This document shows, piece by piece, positions 21,757 to 30,156 of a stretch of DNA of 64,000 nucleotides (position 1 is its first letter; each line of letters begins with the position of its first letter). Under the pieces are notes generated by a model. The model was not told the origin of the DNA. It worked only from the letters and a program-made list of their open reading frames with translations, and made no database searches. The position numbers and the translations under genes are program-made. This DNA comes from Saprospiraceae bacterium (GTDB lineage Bacteria > Bacteroidota > Bacteroidia > Chitinophagales > Saprospiraceae), in NCBI GenBank assembly GCA_028280415.1, contig JANQLV010000030.1:1-64000 (forward strand), given 5' to 3'.

Positions 21757-21795
21757 CAAGGAATTCCTATGCACTTTTGCGCTAGGAATTCCTTG
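21757..21795 (-). terminator. 13-bp perfect hairpin after tuf
   Basis: CAAGGAATTCCTA and TAGGAATTCCTTG pair perfectly around a 13-nt loop, 54 bases after the tuf stop codon. On the transcribed strand only TTTAC follows, so this is a weak terminator or an RNA-processing/stability hairpin ahead of tRNA-Trp. Confidence 0.6.
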
Positions 21796-21849
21796 GTCAA
21801 AATAATTATTCTATGATATAGTAAACTATACTAAAAGTAAGCTTATATA

Positions 21850-23046
21850 TTATTCAATAATTTCAGTAACCTGACCTGCACCGACTGTTCTACCACCTTC
21901 ACGAATCGCGAAACGCAATCCTTTTTCCATAGCAATAGAATTAATCAATTTCACTTCAAGAGAAACGTTATCACCAGGCATTACCATTTCTACTCCTTCA
22001 GGAAGTTTAACGTCACCAGTTACATCAGTAGTTCTAAAGTAAAACTGAGGCCGGTAGCCATTAAAGAATGGAGTGTGGCGTCCTCCTTCATCTTTACCTA
22101 GTACATAGATTTCACATTTGAAGTGCTTGTGTGGTTTCACTGAACCAGGAGCACAGATCACCATTCCTCTTTTGATAGCCTCTTTATCGATACCTCTAAG
22201 AAGGATACCAGCATTATCACCCGCTTCACCTCTTGTCAAGATTTTACGGAACATTTCAACACCAGTAACTGTAGACGTTAAAGGTTTTTCACCTTCTTTC
22301 ATCATCCCTACAATCTCTACTGGATTTCCGGTTTCAATTACACCACGTTCGATACGACCAGTAGCAACAGTACCCCGACCGGTAATAGAGAATACATCCT
22401 CAATCGGCATAAGGAAAGGTTGATCGATAAGACGTTCTGGCTCTGGGATATCAGTATCACAAGCCTCCATCAAATCTTTAATTTTTTGCTGAGCATCTGC
22501 ATCACCTTCAAGCGCTTTTAAAGCAGAACCTTGAATAATTGAAGCATCATCTCCGTTAAACTCGTACTGATCAAGTAACTCACGTACTTCCATTTCTACA
22601 AGCTCAAGCATTTCTTCATCTTCCACTAAGTCAACTTTATTCATAAACACAACAATCTTAGGTACACCTACCTGGCGTGCAAGAAGAATATGTTCTCTAG
22701 TTTGAGGCATAGGACCATCAGTAGCTGCAACCACAAGGATAGCTCCATCCATCTGAGCAGCACCTGTAACCATGTTTTTTACATAATCTGCGTGACCAGG
22801 GCAGTCTACGTGAGCATAGTGACGATTAGACGTTTCATACTCAACGTGTGCTGTATTGATGGTGATACCACGCTCTTTTTCTTCGGGAGCAGCATCAATA
22901 GAATCATAATCCATTTTATCAGCAAGTCCATCAGCAGATAATACATAAGTAATAGCAGCTGTCAATGTAGTTTTACCGTGGTCAACGTGACCAATTGTAC
23001 CTATATTAAGGTGAGGCTTATTTCTATCGAAAGTTTCCTTAGCCAT
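21850..23046 (-). CDS. tuf: Translation elongation factor Tu
   Basis: EF-Tu delivers aminoacyl-tRNA to the ribosome. It has 398 aa, with G1 GHVDHGKTT (19-27), the effector segment [19 protein letters not shown]3 DCPGH and G4 NKVD, followed by the two beta-barrel domains ([34 protein letters not shown]). It lies 51 bases after tRNA-Thr(GGT) in a tRNA-tuf transcript, the arrangement of E. coli tufB. No second tuf copy is in the window. Confidence 0.99.
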   Translation of the reverse strand: MAKETFDRNKPHLNIGTIGHVDHGKTTLTAAITYVLSADGLADKMDYDSIDAAPEEKERGITINTAHVEYETSNRHYAHVDCPGHADYVKNMVTGAAQMDGAILVVAATDGPMPQTREHILLARQVGVPKIVVFMNKVDLVEDEEMLELVEMEVRELLDQYEFNGDDASIIQGSALKALEGDADAQQKIKDLMEACDTDIPEPERLIDQPFLMPIEDVFSITGRGTVATGRIERGVIETGNPVEIVGMMKEGEKPLTSTVTGVEMFRKILTRGEAGDNAGILLRGIDKEAIKRGMVICAPGSVKPHKHFKCEIYVLGKDEGGRHTPFFNGYRPQFYFRTTDVTGDVKLPEGVEMVMPGDNVSLEVKLINSIAMEKGLRFAIREGGRTVGAGQVTEIIE

Positions 23047-23097
23047 CGTGTAATGATTTTATTAAGAATGAAAAAATGAATTTAGTACTTTCATATG

Positions 23098-23169
<72 letters not shown>

Positions 23170-23183
23170 AAACATAAAAATAG

Positions 23184-23256
23184 AGCGGGAGACGAGACTC
23201 GAACCCGCGACCCTCAGCTTGGAAGGCTGATGCTCTACCAACTGAGCTACTCCCGC
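23184..23256 (-). tRNA. tRNA-Gly (TCC anticodon)
   Basis: The 73-nt cloverleaf has acceptor stem GCGGGAG/CTCCCGC, anticodon stem TCAGC/GCTGA with loop CTTCCAA, and T-loop TTCGAGT. No encoded CCA. It lies 14 bases before tRNA-Thr(GGT). Confidence 0.97.
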
Positions 23257-23264
23257 TTATTTTG

Positions 23265-23347
23265 TGGGGGCGATAGGATTCGAACCTATTCAGCAAGAAG
23301 CACCAGATTTACAGTCTGGCCCGGCTCTCCCACTCCGGCGCGCCCCC
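23265..23347 (-). tRNA. tRNA-Tyr (GTA anticodon)
   Basis: The 83-nt type II tRNA has acceptor stem GGGGGCG/CGCCCCC, anticodon stem CCAGA/TCTGG with loop CTGTAAA, and the long variable arm expected of bacterial tRNA-Tyr. No encoded CCA. Confidence 0.96.
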
Positions 23348-23373
23348 AAGGATTATTTCCAGCTATCTTGGTG

Positions 23374-23447
23374 AGCCAGTGGAGGGATTCGAACCCCCGA
23401 CCCGCTGATTACAAATCAGCTGCTCTGGCCAACTGAGCTACACTGGC
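23374..23447 (-). tRNA. tRNA-Thr (TGT anticodon)
   Basis: The 74-nt cloverleaf has acceptor stem GCCAGTG/CACTGGC, anticodon stem GCTGA/TCAGC with loop TTTGTAA, and T-loop TTCGAAT. It is the first gene of the tRNA-tuf cluster. No encoded CCA. Confidence 0.97.
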
Positions 23448-23532
23448 TTATAACATATTTTCTACCTTATTTATTAGCTTGAAAATAATCCAAAGAACCT
23501 TCAAATAAAGAACATTTTCTTGAAAACGATTG

Positions 23533-23540
23533 CAAAGATA
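23533..23540 (-). promoter_or_regulatory. Bacteroidota-type -7 promoter box of the tRNA-tuf cluster
   Basis: On the minus strand this reads TATCTTTG, a full match to TAnnTTTG, about 85 bases upstream of the first tRNA. The -33 region is only T-rich. It is the only strong promoter box I see ahead of the large minus-strand cluster. Confidence 0.65.
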
Positions 23541-23641
23541 CATTTTTTAAATTAAAAGTAAAATATTTTCCGCCCTTTGATGAAAATAAAAGCAAGTTTT
23601 TTTCAATTTCCAACTTTCAGATTCCTTAGTACATGAGCTTA

Positions 23642-23959
23642 CTAAGTATCAAGCATTGTATCTTTGGATTTTCTACGCAGTTTATGCTTGAGAAGTTGCT
23701 TTTTTAAAGAATTTATAGCCTTATCCGCGGATTCTTCAAAAGTTTTCGCTGTTTCTTTTGCAAATAGGACTGAGCCCGGCACCCGAAGGTTAATTTCAGT
23801 AATTTTATCTTTGATTTGACCAGCGTTTTCCAACTTCAAATGTACATCTGCCGAAATAATTCGATCAAAGAATTGATCAAGCTTGTTGAGTTTCTTTTCT
23901 ATGAAGTTTTTAAGTTTTTGATCTGCTGAAAAATGAATAGATTGGATTTGTATAGTCAT
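23642..23959 (-). CDS. hpf: Ribosome hibernation promoting factor, short form
   Basis: HPF/RaiA-family proteins bind the 30S decoding region and inactivate ribosomes in slow growth. The 105-aa protein is the short form, without the C-terminal dimerisation domain of long HPF. It shows MTIQIQSIHFSADQKLKNFIEKKLNKLDQFFDRI and the basic AINSLKKQLLKHKLRRK helix. It lies 42 bases downstream of the Xer recombinase gene, a pairing common in Bacteroidota, and is probably co-transcribed with it. Confidence 0.93.
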   Translation of the reverse strand: MTIQIQSIHFSADQKLKNFIEKKLNKLDQFFDRIISADVHLKLENAGQIKDKITEINLRVPGSVLFAKETAKTFEESADKAINSLKKQLLKHKLRRKSKDTMLDT

Positions 23960-24001
23960 AGCAAATTTGGGTTTAGTGAAGTGAATTGTTAGAAATCCCT
24001 T

Positions 24002-24895
24002 TTAGTCTTCATTGGCTTTAGGATGCGCATTTTGGTATATCGTTTTTAACCTGTCTATCGAATTATGTGTATAAATCTGGGTAGCAGACAAATTGCTGTG
24101 TCCCAGTAATTCCTTGATTGCATTTAATTCAGCACCATTATTAGATAAATGCGTCGCAAAAGAATGGCGAAGTACATGAGGACTCTTTTGTTCAATCGAC
24201 GAAACCAGGCTTAGATTGTTTTTAACAATTAAATACACGAGTTTAGGGTATAATTTCTTTCCTCTAGTGGTCAAAAACAGATAGGGCTCGCCATTCTCAA
24301 AGTTTTCTTCCAATATCCTCAGGTAATTTTTCAGGTTTTCGCCAAGGCCGCCAACAATCGGAATAAGTCTTTGCTTCTTTCCTTTTCCCTTTACTTTTAT
24401 CAATCCCTGCTCTAAATCAAGGTCTTCCTTTTTCAGACCAATCAATTCGGCCCGTCGAATCCCCGTCAAATACAATAACTCAATGATCAACCGATCTCTA
24501 ACACTTTCATAACCTTTTCCCCCCTCTAATCGTTCAAATAATGTTTCCATCGCTTTTTGATCTATATAGGAAGGAAGCCTTTTCCCTTGTTTGGGGCTAA
24601 TTATTTTTGACATTGGATTTAGGGATATGTTACCACGCTTCAGCAAGAATTTGAAGAAAGATTTTAAGCAAGATAGTTTTCTGTTTATAGATTTTACAGT
24701 TTTCCCCTCTTGCATTAAAGATACAATCCAGGCTCTTACATAAGTATGCTTTATATCGATAGGTGAAGTGATGCTATATATTTCATGCAAAAATTTAAAA
24801 AATTGCTCTAAATCGTTTTGATAGGCTAGAATCGTGTGCTCAGAGTATCTCTTTTCAAACTTAATATATTCCAAAAAAGATTTTAACTTATCCAT
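24002..24895 (-). CDS. xerC: Tyrosine recombinase, XerC/XerD type
   Basis: Site-specific recombinase that resolves chromosome dimers at dif. It has 297 aa: a core-binding domain (1-95) and a catalytic domain with the full active-site set, Arg147 in TGIRRAEL, a Lys near 171, His240-x-x-Arg243 in HVLRHSFATHL, His266 in LLGHSNLSATQIYTH and the nucleophile Tyr275. Length and motifs fit housekeeping Xer proteins rather than an element integrase, and no attachment site or cargo surrounds it. Which of XerC or XerD it is cannot be settled here. Operon with hpf. Confidence 0.9.
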   Translation of the reverse strand: MDKLKSFLEYIKFEKRYSEHTILAYQNDLEQFFKFLHEIYSITSPIDIKHTYVRAWIVSLMQEGKTVKSINRKLSCLKSFFKFLLKRGNISLNPMSKIISPKQGKRLPSYIDQKAMETLFERLEGGKGYESVRDRLIIELLYLTGIRRAELIGLKKEDLDLEQGLIKVKGKGKKQRLIPIVGGLGENLKNYLRILEENFENGEPYLFLTTRGKKLYPKLVYLIVKNNLSLVSSIEQKSPHVLRHSFATHLSNNGAELNAIKELLGHSNLSATQIYTHNSIDRLKTIYQNAHPKANED

Positions 24896-25010
24896 AGGTA
24901 GTTTCTAAGAAGCATTTATAACAAAATATTGTTTTTATTAGTAAAATGCAAAAGATATGCTTGATTAAGGATCCAAAGGCTTATTCGCTAAATTTCAGAT
25001 CAATTGAAAT

Positions 25011-25424
25011 ATGAAGAAAAACAAGGAAGAGAAACATTTTCTAAAAATGCCCCACTATAAAGGTGGTAAAGAGGCTCTACAAATGTTTATACGTAAAAAC
25101 CTCAATTATCCGGTAGAAGCGTTAAAAGAAAGGATTGAAGGTACAGTTTTTCTAAAATACACTATCGATTATAAAGGTAATGTACTCAAGGCCAAGGTTT
25201 TAAGAGGCCTGGGTTATGGTTGTGATGAAGAGGCTATAAGAATCGTCAAATTGCTGAAATTTGAAACGTTCAAAACTCGAAAAGTAAAAATAAGATACCA
25301 CAAAGAGATTAAAATACATTTCAAATTGCCGAAAAATAAAACTGATCGTATAAAAGTCTCTTATAACTATACTTCTTCTCAGCATGCCAACAATTATACA
25401 TACACGGTCAAATTAAACGAATAA
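25011..25424 (+). CDS. TonB C-terminal-domain protein without membrane anchor
   Basis: The 137-aa protein contains a TonB C-terminal-like domain from about residue 13 to 110: MPHYKGGKEALQMFIRKNLNYPVEA, then GTVFLKYTIDYKGNV and GLGYGCDEEAIRIVKLLKF, the layout of Bacteroidota energy transducer TonB proteins. It lacks the N-terminal membrane helix and Pro-rich linker of a working transducer and shows no signal peptide. After the domain come 25 polar residues. It may be a soluble relic or an interaction module. The sulfotransferase-like gene converges on it with only three bases between the two stop codons. Confidence 0.75.
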   Translation: MKKNKEEKHFLKMPHYKGGKEALQMFIRKNLNYPVEALKERIEGTVFLKYTIDYKGNVLKAKVLRGLGYGCDEEAIRIVKLLKFETFKTRKVKIRYHKEIKIHFKLPKNKTDRIKVSYNYTSSQHANNYTYTVKLNE

Positions 25425-25427
25425 GGA

Positions 25428-27092
25428 TTAGTTTTTAGACAATAGATAGGATCGCATCGTGCCCCTATCCAGCAATATATACAGGCCACTACTAATATCT
25501 CGCATATCAATTCTTTCTCCGGATTCTATATTCTTAAATTGTCTTATAAATGATCCTGTAATATGGTATAACTCCAGATTTCTCTCCCGGACATTACTTT
25601 TAGAATCAATATAAAGCTCATCTGAAAAAGGATTAGGATAAATGTCCAAGTCAGCATCGAAAAGTACTTCTTTTGTCGGTACAGGTCCGCAAAATCCTTC
25701 ATTAGGCTCTAATTCAATATATCCCAGTGGCTCCAGCACTTCATTTGCGAATCCTGTGTAGTCCGGGGAATATCTTTTAATAGAAAACATGATATTATCA
25801 TTTATCAGCAGATTATCCCCTTGTGTTGCCGGTAATCCCATTCTCAATGGACAAATGTATTCCCAGACCAAGTCCCCATCGGAACTAAGCTCATAAGAAT
25901 ATCCCCATCGGCTGGAACAAATCAGGCTATTTCCATTTGGAAGGATTTGCACACTCGACATGGCATTGGAGTAGGCTTTAATATTATCCTCAGGATGAAG
26001 AATAGTCTCATCAAAAGTTAAAGGTTCATATTTCCCTTCAACAGTCATCGCGTAAATAGTATTATTGGAATCTGTAAAGGTAGAAAAAGTATTAGCGGTC
26101 GAAGTGGTCACTCCTACCCGGTTATTAAAAAGAGCCATTCTACCAAATAGTGGTTCACCCGGATTGGCATTGGGTTTAATCCACTGTATATCATGTTGAA
26201 AAAAAAGTTGTTGTTCTTCGCTATTCCCTCTTCGATAGGTAGCAGGATTTCCCCAACGGTACAACAAATCTCCCCCTTTTCCTGCATTTCCACCAGTGTG
26301 GCCGCTGGCTTCTTCATTCGTAGTGCTATGATCTATAATCCAGATTTCGTTGAAGTATGGAACACTTATGGCAATTTGATCCAATACGGGATTATAGTCA
26401 ATTGCATTTGCATGCATCCAATCCGGATGTCCATCATGTGTATCCCAATTGATATCAATTAATTCCGGATGATCTTCTACTACACCAAAATTATCTTTCG
26501 TATTATCAAAATCCTGTATCAAATGATCCCAGGCATGCCATTCCCAAATTATAGAATCGAGTTCAGGAGCATATTCCAATATAAAATCCGGCCAAAGTTT
26601 TGCCTGAGCCAACAGTTCCGGGTTTCTGCCAGCTTCGATTGCTTCTTGCTCCGTTTTTAATTCCCAGGCAATCATTAAAACATTTCCATTGGGCAAAGCA
26701 GCTATATCATGATGTAATCTTGCCATCGAGTCATTCATCACAAAAGTCCAGAGTACTTCATTGTCCCAGTTCTTGCACTCCACTATTTCGCCGCCGCCGC
26801 CCGCCCAAATCGGATCCCCCAGTGGCTGCCCAATTCGCTTGGCTCTCAACAGGTTTCCATCTTCAAGAATATAAGCTACATTGCCTGGAAATTCATCCGG
26901 ATTCCCAGTCCATTGGTGTACAATCTGACCGCAGTTATCCAGCAGGTAAACATTGGATTGATTATGCGGATAAAGCAGATTATACCCTTCATAAGCCAAC
27001 CCATAATTATTCTGAAGCAGTCCAATAGTATTCTGTGCATTAGTAAAAAATGAGATCAGCAGTAAAAAAAAGAATAAAAAGCCACTTTGCAT
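25428..27092 (-). CDS. Arylsulfotransferase-like beta-propeller protein with T9SS tail
   Basis: The 554-aa protein has a signal peptide (1-19, ending TNAQ) and an arylsulfotransferase (ASST)-like propeller: TIGLLQNNYGLAYEGYNLLYP, LLDNCGQIVHQW, LHHDIAALPNGNVL, HANAIDYNP and FFQHDIQWI supply the repeated His-containing blades typical of the family. The last 80 residues (DLDIYPNPFSDELY, SSGLYILL) are a T9SS sorting domain. Known ASSTs transfer sulfate from a phenolic donor to a phenolic acceptor in the periplasm; this one should be surface-exposed or released. Activity is inferred by family only. It is in the direction of the upstream SusCD genes, but a terminator at 27112 separates them. Confidence 0.8.
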   Translation of the reverse strand: MQSGFLFFFLLLISFFTNAQNTIGLLQNNYGLAYEGYNLLYPHNQSNVYLLDNCGQIVHQWTGNPDEFPGNVAYILEDGNLLRAKRIGQPLGDPIWAGGGGEIVECKNWDNEVLWTFVMNDSMARLHHDIAALPNGNVLMIAWELKTEQEAIEAGRNPELLAQAKLWPDFILEYAPELDSIIWEWHAWDHLIQDFDNTKDNFGVVEDHPELIDINWDTHDGHPDWMHANAIDYNPVLDQIAISVPYFNEIWIIDHSTTNEEASGHTGGNAGKGGDLLYRWGNPATYRRGNSEEQQLFFQHDIQWIKPNANPGEPLFGRMALFNNRVGVTTSTANTFSTFTDSNNTIYAMTVEGKYEPLTFDETILHPEDNIKAYSNAMSSVQILPNGNSLICSSRWGYSYELSSDGDLVWEYICPLRMGLPATQGDNLLINDNIMFSIKRYSPDYTGFANEVLEPLGYIELEPNEGFCGPVPTKEVLFDADLDIYPNPFSDELYIDSKSNVRERNLELYHITGSFIRQFKNIESGERIDMRDISSGLYILLDRGTMRSYLLSKN

Positions 27093-27111
27093 TTCCGGGT
27101 TCTATTTTATT

Positions 27112-27146
27112 AAAAAAGAGCTGACCCGGTTTAGGCCAACTCTTTC
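27112..27146 (-). terminator. Terminator of the first SusCD operon
   Basis: On the minus strand AGAG-TGGCC pairs with GGGTCA-CTCT and is followed by TTTTTTAAT. It lies 27 bases after the lipoprotein stop codon and before the sulfotransferase-like gene. Confidence 0.7.
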
Positions 27147-27172
27147 TAATTTCTCAATATTTTTAAAATCAA

Positions 27173-27979
27173 TTAGTTGCTTAGAGGTGGCCAATCTACA
27201 CCGCCATCTCGAACAAGTTCGACTGTCCCTGATTCTCCATAAGTATTAGCCCAGGAGAAAGACAAAGTAGGTCCATCTATACCTGTAATATTAAATTCCC
27301 AGGTGTCGCCATAATTATCTTCACCTAATTGAGAAATAACATTACAAACATCCTGCAACTGTAAAGACCCCCAAGCCGCAGCTTCGCCGCCATAGCAATC
27401 CTGATAAGAACCGTATCCCCAATCGCTCACTTCATAGATACCCGTTGAAGGAGAAGTCCATTCAACTGTCCCCGTTAAAGGATCCGTTGAACCACACCAG
27501 GTAGAAGTAGTCGTATAAGAGTGTATACCGGCTAGATCAGAAAAACAAGTCACTGGAATATTTTGAACCTTGCCAGAGCCATAAGTCGTTCCTCCCGCTT
27601 CTACCTCAAAACTCAAAGCAATATTATCGCCTACAGCAAGATCATCGAAAGTAATGCCAAGGCCATCAATAGCCTCAGCAGCCGTCACGGTAATGGTAAA
27701 AGGAATGCTGATTACTCTTGCATGTTCTACAGGAGCACCCCCATTGTAAGATTTATAAATGATCACTGTACTGGCAGTTTCTCCTGCCGTGCCAAGATCA
27801 AAGGATACAGAAGAGTTCTCAATATCTCCCAAATCAAAAAAGTCAGGTGTGACATTTTGTGTAAACACGACAGTGCCCTCGGGAGTAAGCTCTTCAAAGG
27901 TTTTTTTATCCTCAGAACAAGATGCGAACAAGACTGCACCGAGGAAAAATAAACCTATAAGTCTTAAACTATTTTTCAT
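27173..27979 (-). CDS. SusCD-associated surface lipoprotein
   Basis: The 268-aa protein has a lipoprotein signal with lipobox LFASC (Cys20) followed by SEDKK. A beta-sandwich half (about 30-145) precedes a second domain with four or more cysteines and a Trp/Gly-rich WGYGSYQDCYGG segment. This matches the layout of small lipoproteins encoded after SusD, which often hold ligand-binding immunoglobulin-like domains. The specific family is not recognised. It follows the 230-aa secreted protein by 8 bases and ends the operon. Confidence 0.75.
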   Translation of the reverse strand: MKNSLRLIGLFFLGAVLFASCSEDKKTFEELTPEGTVVFTQNVTPDFFDLGDIENSSVSFDLGTAGETASTVIIYKSYNGGAPVEHARVISIPFTITVTAAEAIDGLGITFDDLAVGDNIALSFEVEAGGTTYGSGKVQNIPVTCFSDLAGIHSYTTTSTWCGSTDPLTGTVEWTSPSTGIYEVSDWGYGSYQDCYGGEAAAWGSLQLQDVCNVISQLGEDNYGDTWEFNITGIDGPTLSFSWANTYGESGTVELVRDGGVDWPPLSN

Positions 27980-27987
27980 GTTGTTAA

Positions 27988-28680
27988 TTAGTTTTTTTCG
28001 TTTAAAGAACGAACAAGTGCTTTCAAATCCTCTTTGTTCTTCGGATTCACTTTATTGTTTTTCAGATATTTTCTAGCTTCACTATACTTACTGAAAAACT
28101 TATTCGCGGCTTTTTTCTTTCGAGGAATTTCGAAGACTTTGTTCTCTTTTAATAAATAAAAGGTCTCTTTCTGAACTATTTTTTCATCTTTACTACCGGC
28201 ATCCAGGGCTGCATTATAATTGGGTTTGATTTTCATGGCTTTATGAAAAGCCAGAAGTGAAAATTTATCTCCTTCTTCAAGGACTTCAAAAAATACTTTG
28301 CCTTTATCCCAGTTTTTAGGATTGATACAAATAAATTTTTGATTAATCCCTAAAATAACAAACCCGGTCATTACATCATTAGGTGCAACCATTGCCACAT
28401 TATTGATATTTACATTCAATTCCTGATTCAGAATATCATACTTAATCAATAAATCTTTTCCCCTTACATTTTTATTCCCCAGTATACGGGCTGACATCCA
28501 TTCATCATTATAAAAGTGTTTATGGATTTTAATGCTTTTGGTCAAATCAAAAGATTCAATAGAGGTATCAATTCCATCTATTTGATTCAGCTCCACTTTA
28601 ACATTATCAATGTTTTCCTGAGCGAAAATGGTCAAAGGAAAAAACAATGCAAGCAATGATGATAAAAAATAGTTTTTCAT
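27988..28680 (-). CDS. Secreted hypothetical protein in SusCD operon
   Basis: I do not recognise the family. The 230-aa protein has a signal peptide (1-20, ending IFAQ), a beta-rich middle and a Lys-rich helical C-terminus. The region DIL(N)QELNVNINNVAMVAPND and the YLLKENKVFEIPRKKK segment suggest a small periplasmic domain followed by a basic tail. It lies between susD and the lipoprotein gene and is likely co-transcribed with them; a hairpin in the susD spacer may reduce its expression. Confidence 0.65.
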   Translation of the reverse strand: MKNYFLSSLLALFFPLTIFAQENIDNVKVELNQIDGIDTSIESFDLTKSIKIHKHFYNDEWMSARILGNKNVRGKDLLIKYDILNQELNVNINNVAMVAPNDVMTGFVILGINQKFICINPKNWDKGKVFFEVLEEGDKFSLLAFHKAMKIKPNYNAALDAGSKDEKIVQKETFYLLKENKVFEIPRKKKAANKFFSKYSEARKYLKNNKVNPKNKEDLKALVRSLNEKN

Positions 28681-28708
28681 AGATCCTTATTTTAATTTTC
28701 CTGATAAC

Positions 28709-28736
28709 CTGATAGCCAGGGAATTCCGGCTATCAG
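28709..28736 (-). promoter_or_regulatory. Intra-operon hairpin downstream of susD
   Basis: CTGATAGCC pairs perfectly with GGCTATCAG around a 10-nt loop. There is no T-run, so it is more likely an mRNA stabiliser or processing site that sets SusCD levels above those of the downstream genes than a full terminator. Confidence 0.5.
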
Positions 28737-28749
28737 ATTATCATAAATG

Positions 28750-30138
28750 CTATTCAAAGGCCCAAACGTGTACATCCAATAATCCACCTCCCTGTCTGGC
28801 AGCAGCGGCTTCTTTATTGGCGGCATTGGTTTGAGATTCAGATTCTACATAAAGTAATCTCCTTGGAATAACTCCAGAAGGGTTAAGCCCGGGAGCATTA
28901 TTTTGTAAAGGAGTCAATGTCGGATATCCCGTTCTTCGATAGTTTGCCCAGGTTTCATGGAAAGCAAATCCGAAGTAAGCTTTATAAGCTTCTGTCATGA
29001 TTTTTTCAATAATACCATCGGCATCCAAGCCGGTTAAAGAACTATTATCCGCTACATAAGTTCCAGGGTCAGCAACCCCTACCAGGTCCATACTTGCGGT
29101 AATTCCAGCAGCCAGAGCAGCCTCAATATCAGGAGTAGATGCTCCCGTACGTGCCAGAGCTTCCGTTTCGATAAATTTAATCTCCACATATGAAATCATA
29201 GGGATGGTAGAAGTATTTTGTGCCCAAACTAAATCAGGGTTAGCGCCATTATAGAAATCCCATACTGGTCCACCAAGGTCTTCCATATAGAAAGGTTGCC
29301 TCGGATCGCCATCCATCATTGTTACAAAATTGCCGCTAATACCTAAAGTAGAAGGACGCTCGATACCAAACTTAGCCAAAGCCCAGTTTGAGGTTTCCGA
29401 AGTTTCGAAAGTAAACTGAGGTTGATCAGCCTGGCTTGCAAAAGCACTCCCTAGCTCGGTCAAAGCCGCTGCGTAATTTCCACCATTTCTTTTAGCAGTA
29501 TGTATCAAGTAACGAGCTTTAAGAGCTCTTGCAGCTGCAATCCATTTGGCAGCATCTCCATCAAAGATTAAATCACCACCAGCATATCCCAAACCATCCT
29601 GTAAATCTCTGATTCCTTCATCTAAAAGGTTTTGTACACCATTGTACACATCTTCCTGAGAATCGTAAATAGGTTTAAGCGTTTCCTGGCCTTTTAATGC
29701 TTCAGAAAATGGAATATCTCCGAAAATAGACGTAGCTATTCCGTACTGATTCGCCATAATAATTTTAGCAACACCGCTGTAAAAAGTTGCTTCTCCTTCA
29801 ACAGCTGCCTGATCGATGATCACCTGACAACTTCGAAGTACTCCGGTATAAAGTCCAAGATTCCAGTAATTATTTACAACGTCTTCTCCTAATTGGTAAT
29901 TAGTGTATTGAAGTTGCTGAGCATCAATCCCCTCGAATTGTTGCGTCACAATTCCGCCAATACGATTATGGTTCCCGCCTTCGTTGTGCATAGCCTGTGA
30001 AATGGCATCCGGTAACATCAAACGAAGCTCAACATCTGTAAGTTTTGCTGGGTCAAAGTTTAGTTCATCCAAACTTTCGTCACAAGCACTGAACCCAACA
30101 AAAAGAAAAGCTAATAGTATATATAATTTAGATTTCAT
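28750..30138 (-). CDS. SusD/RagB-family outer-membrane lipoprotein
   Basis: SusD-like proteins are surface lipoproteins that bind the nutrient and lid the SusC channel. The 462-aa protein has lipobox FSACDES (Cys19), the TPR-like helical core of the SusD family, and C-terminal FAFHETWANYRRTGYPTLTPLQN, which is typical of the SusD-like subfamily 2. It follows the SusC gene by 18 bases. The ligand cannot be deduced. No glycosidase or sulfatase genes lie in the operon, so a peptide or small molecule is as likely as a glycan. Confidence 0.93.
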   Translation of the reverse strand: MKSKLYILLAFLFVGFSACDESLDELNFDPAKLTDVELRLMLPDAISQAMHNEGGNHNRIGGIVTQQFEGIDAQQLQYTNYQLGEDVVNNYWNLGLYTGVLRSCQVIIDQAAVEGEATFYSGVAKIIMANQYGIATSIFGDIPFSEALKGQETLKPIYDSQEDVYNGVQNLLDEGIRDLQDGLGYAGGDLIFDGDAAKWIAAARALKARYLIHTAKRNGGNYAAALTELGSAFASQADQPQFTFETSETSNWALAKFGIERPSTLGISGNFVTMMDGDPRQPFYMEDLGGPVWDFYNGANPDLVWAQNTSTIPMISYVEIKFIETEALARTGASTPDIEAALAAGITASMDLVGVADPGTYVADNSSLTGLDADGIIEKIMTEAYKAYFGFAFHETWANYRRTGYPTLTPLQNNAPGLNPSGVIPRRLLYVESESQTNAANKEAAAARQGGGLLDVHVWAFE

Positions 30139-30156
30139 TTTGTATTATAGTTTTAA

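Noticed and set aside
24002..24895. Tyrosine recombinase as mark of an integrated element
   Set aside because: Length, motifs and the hpf neighbour fit the housekeeping Xer proteins, and no attachment repeats or mobile cargo surround it.
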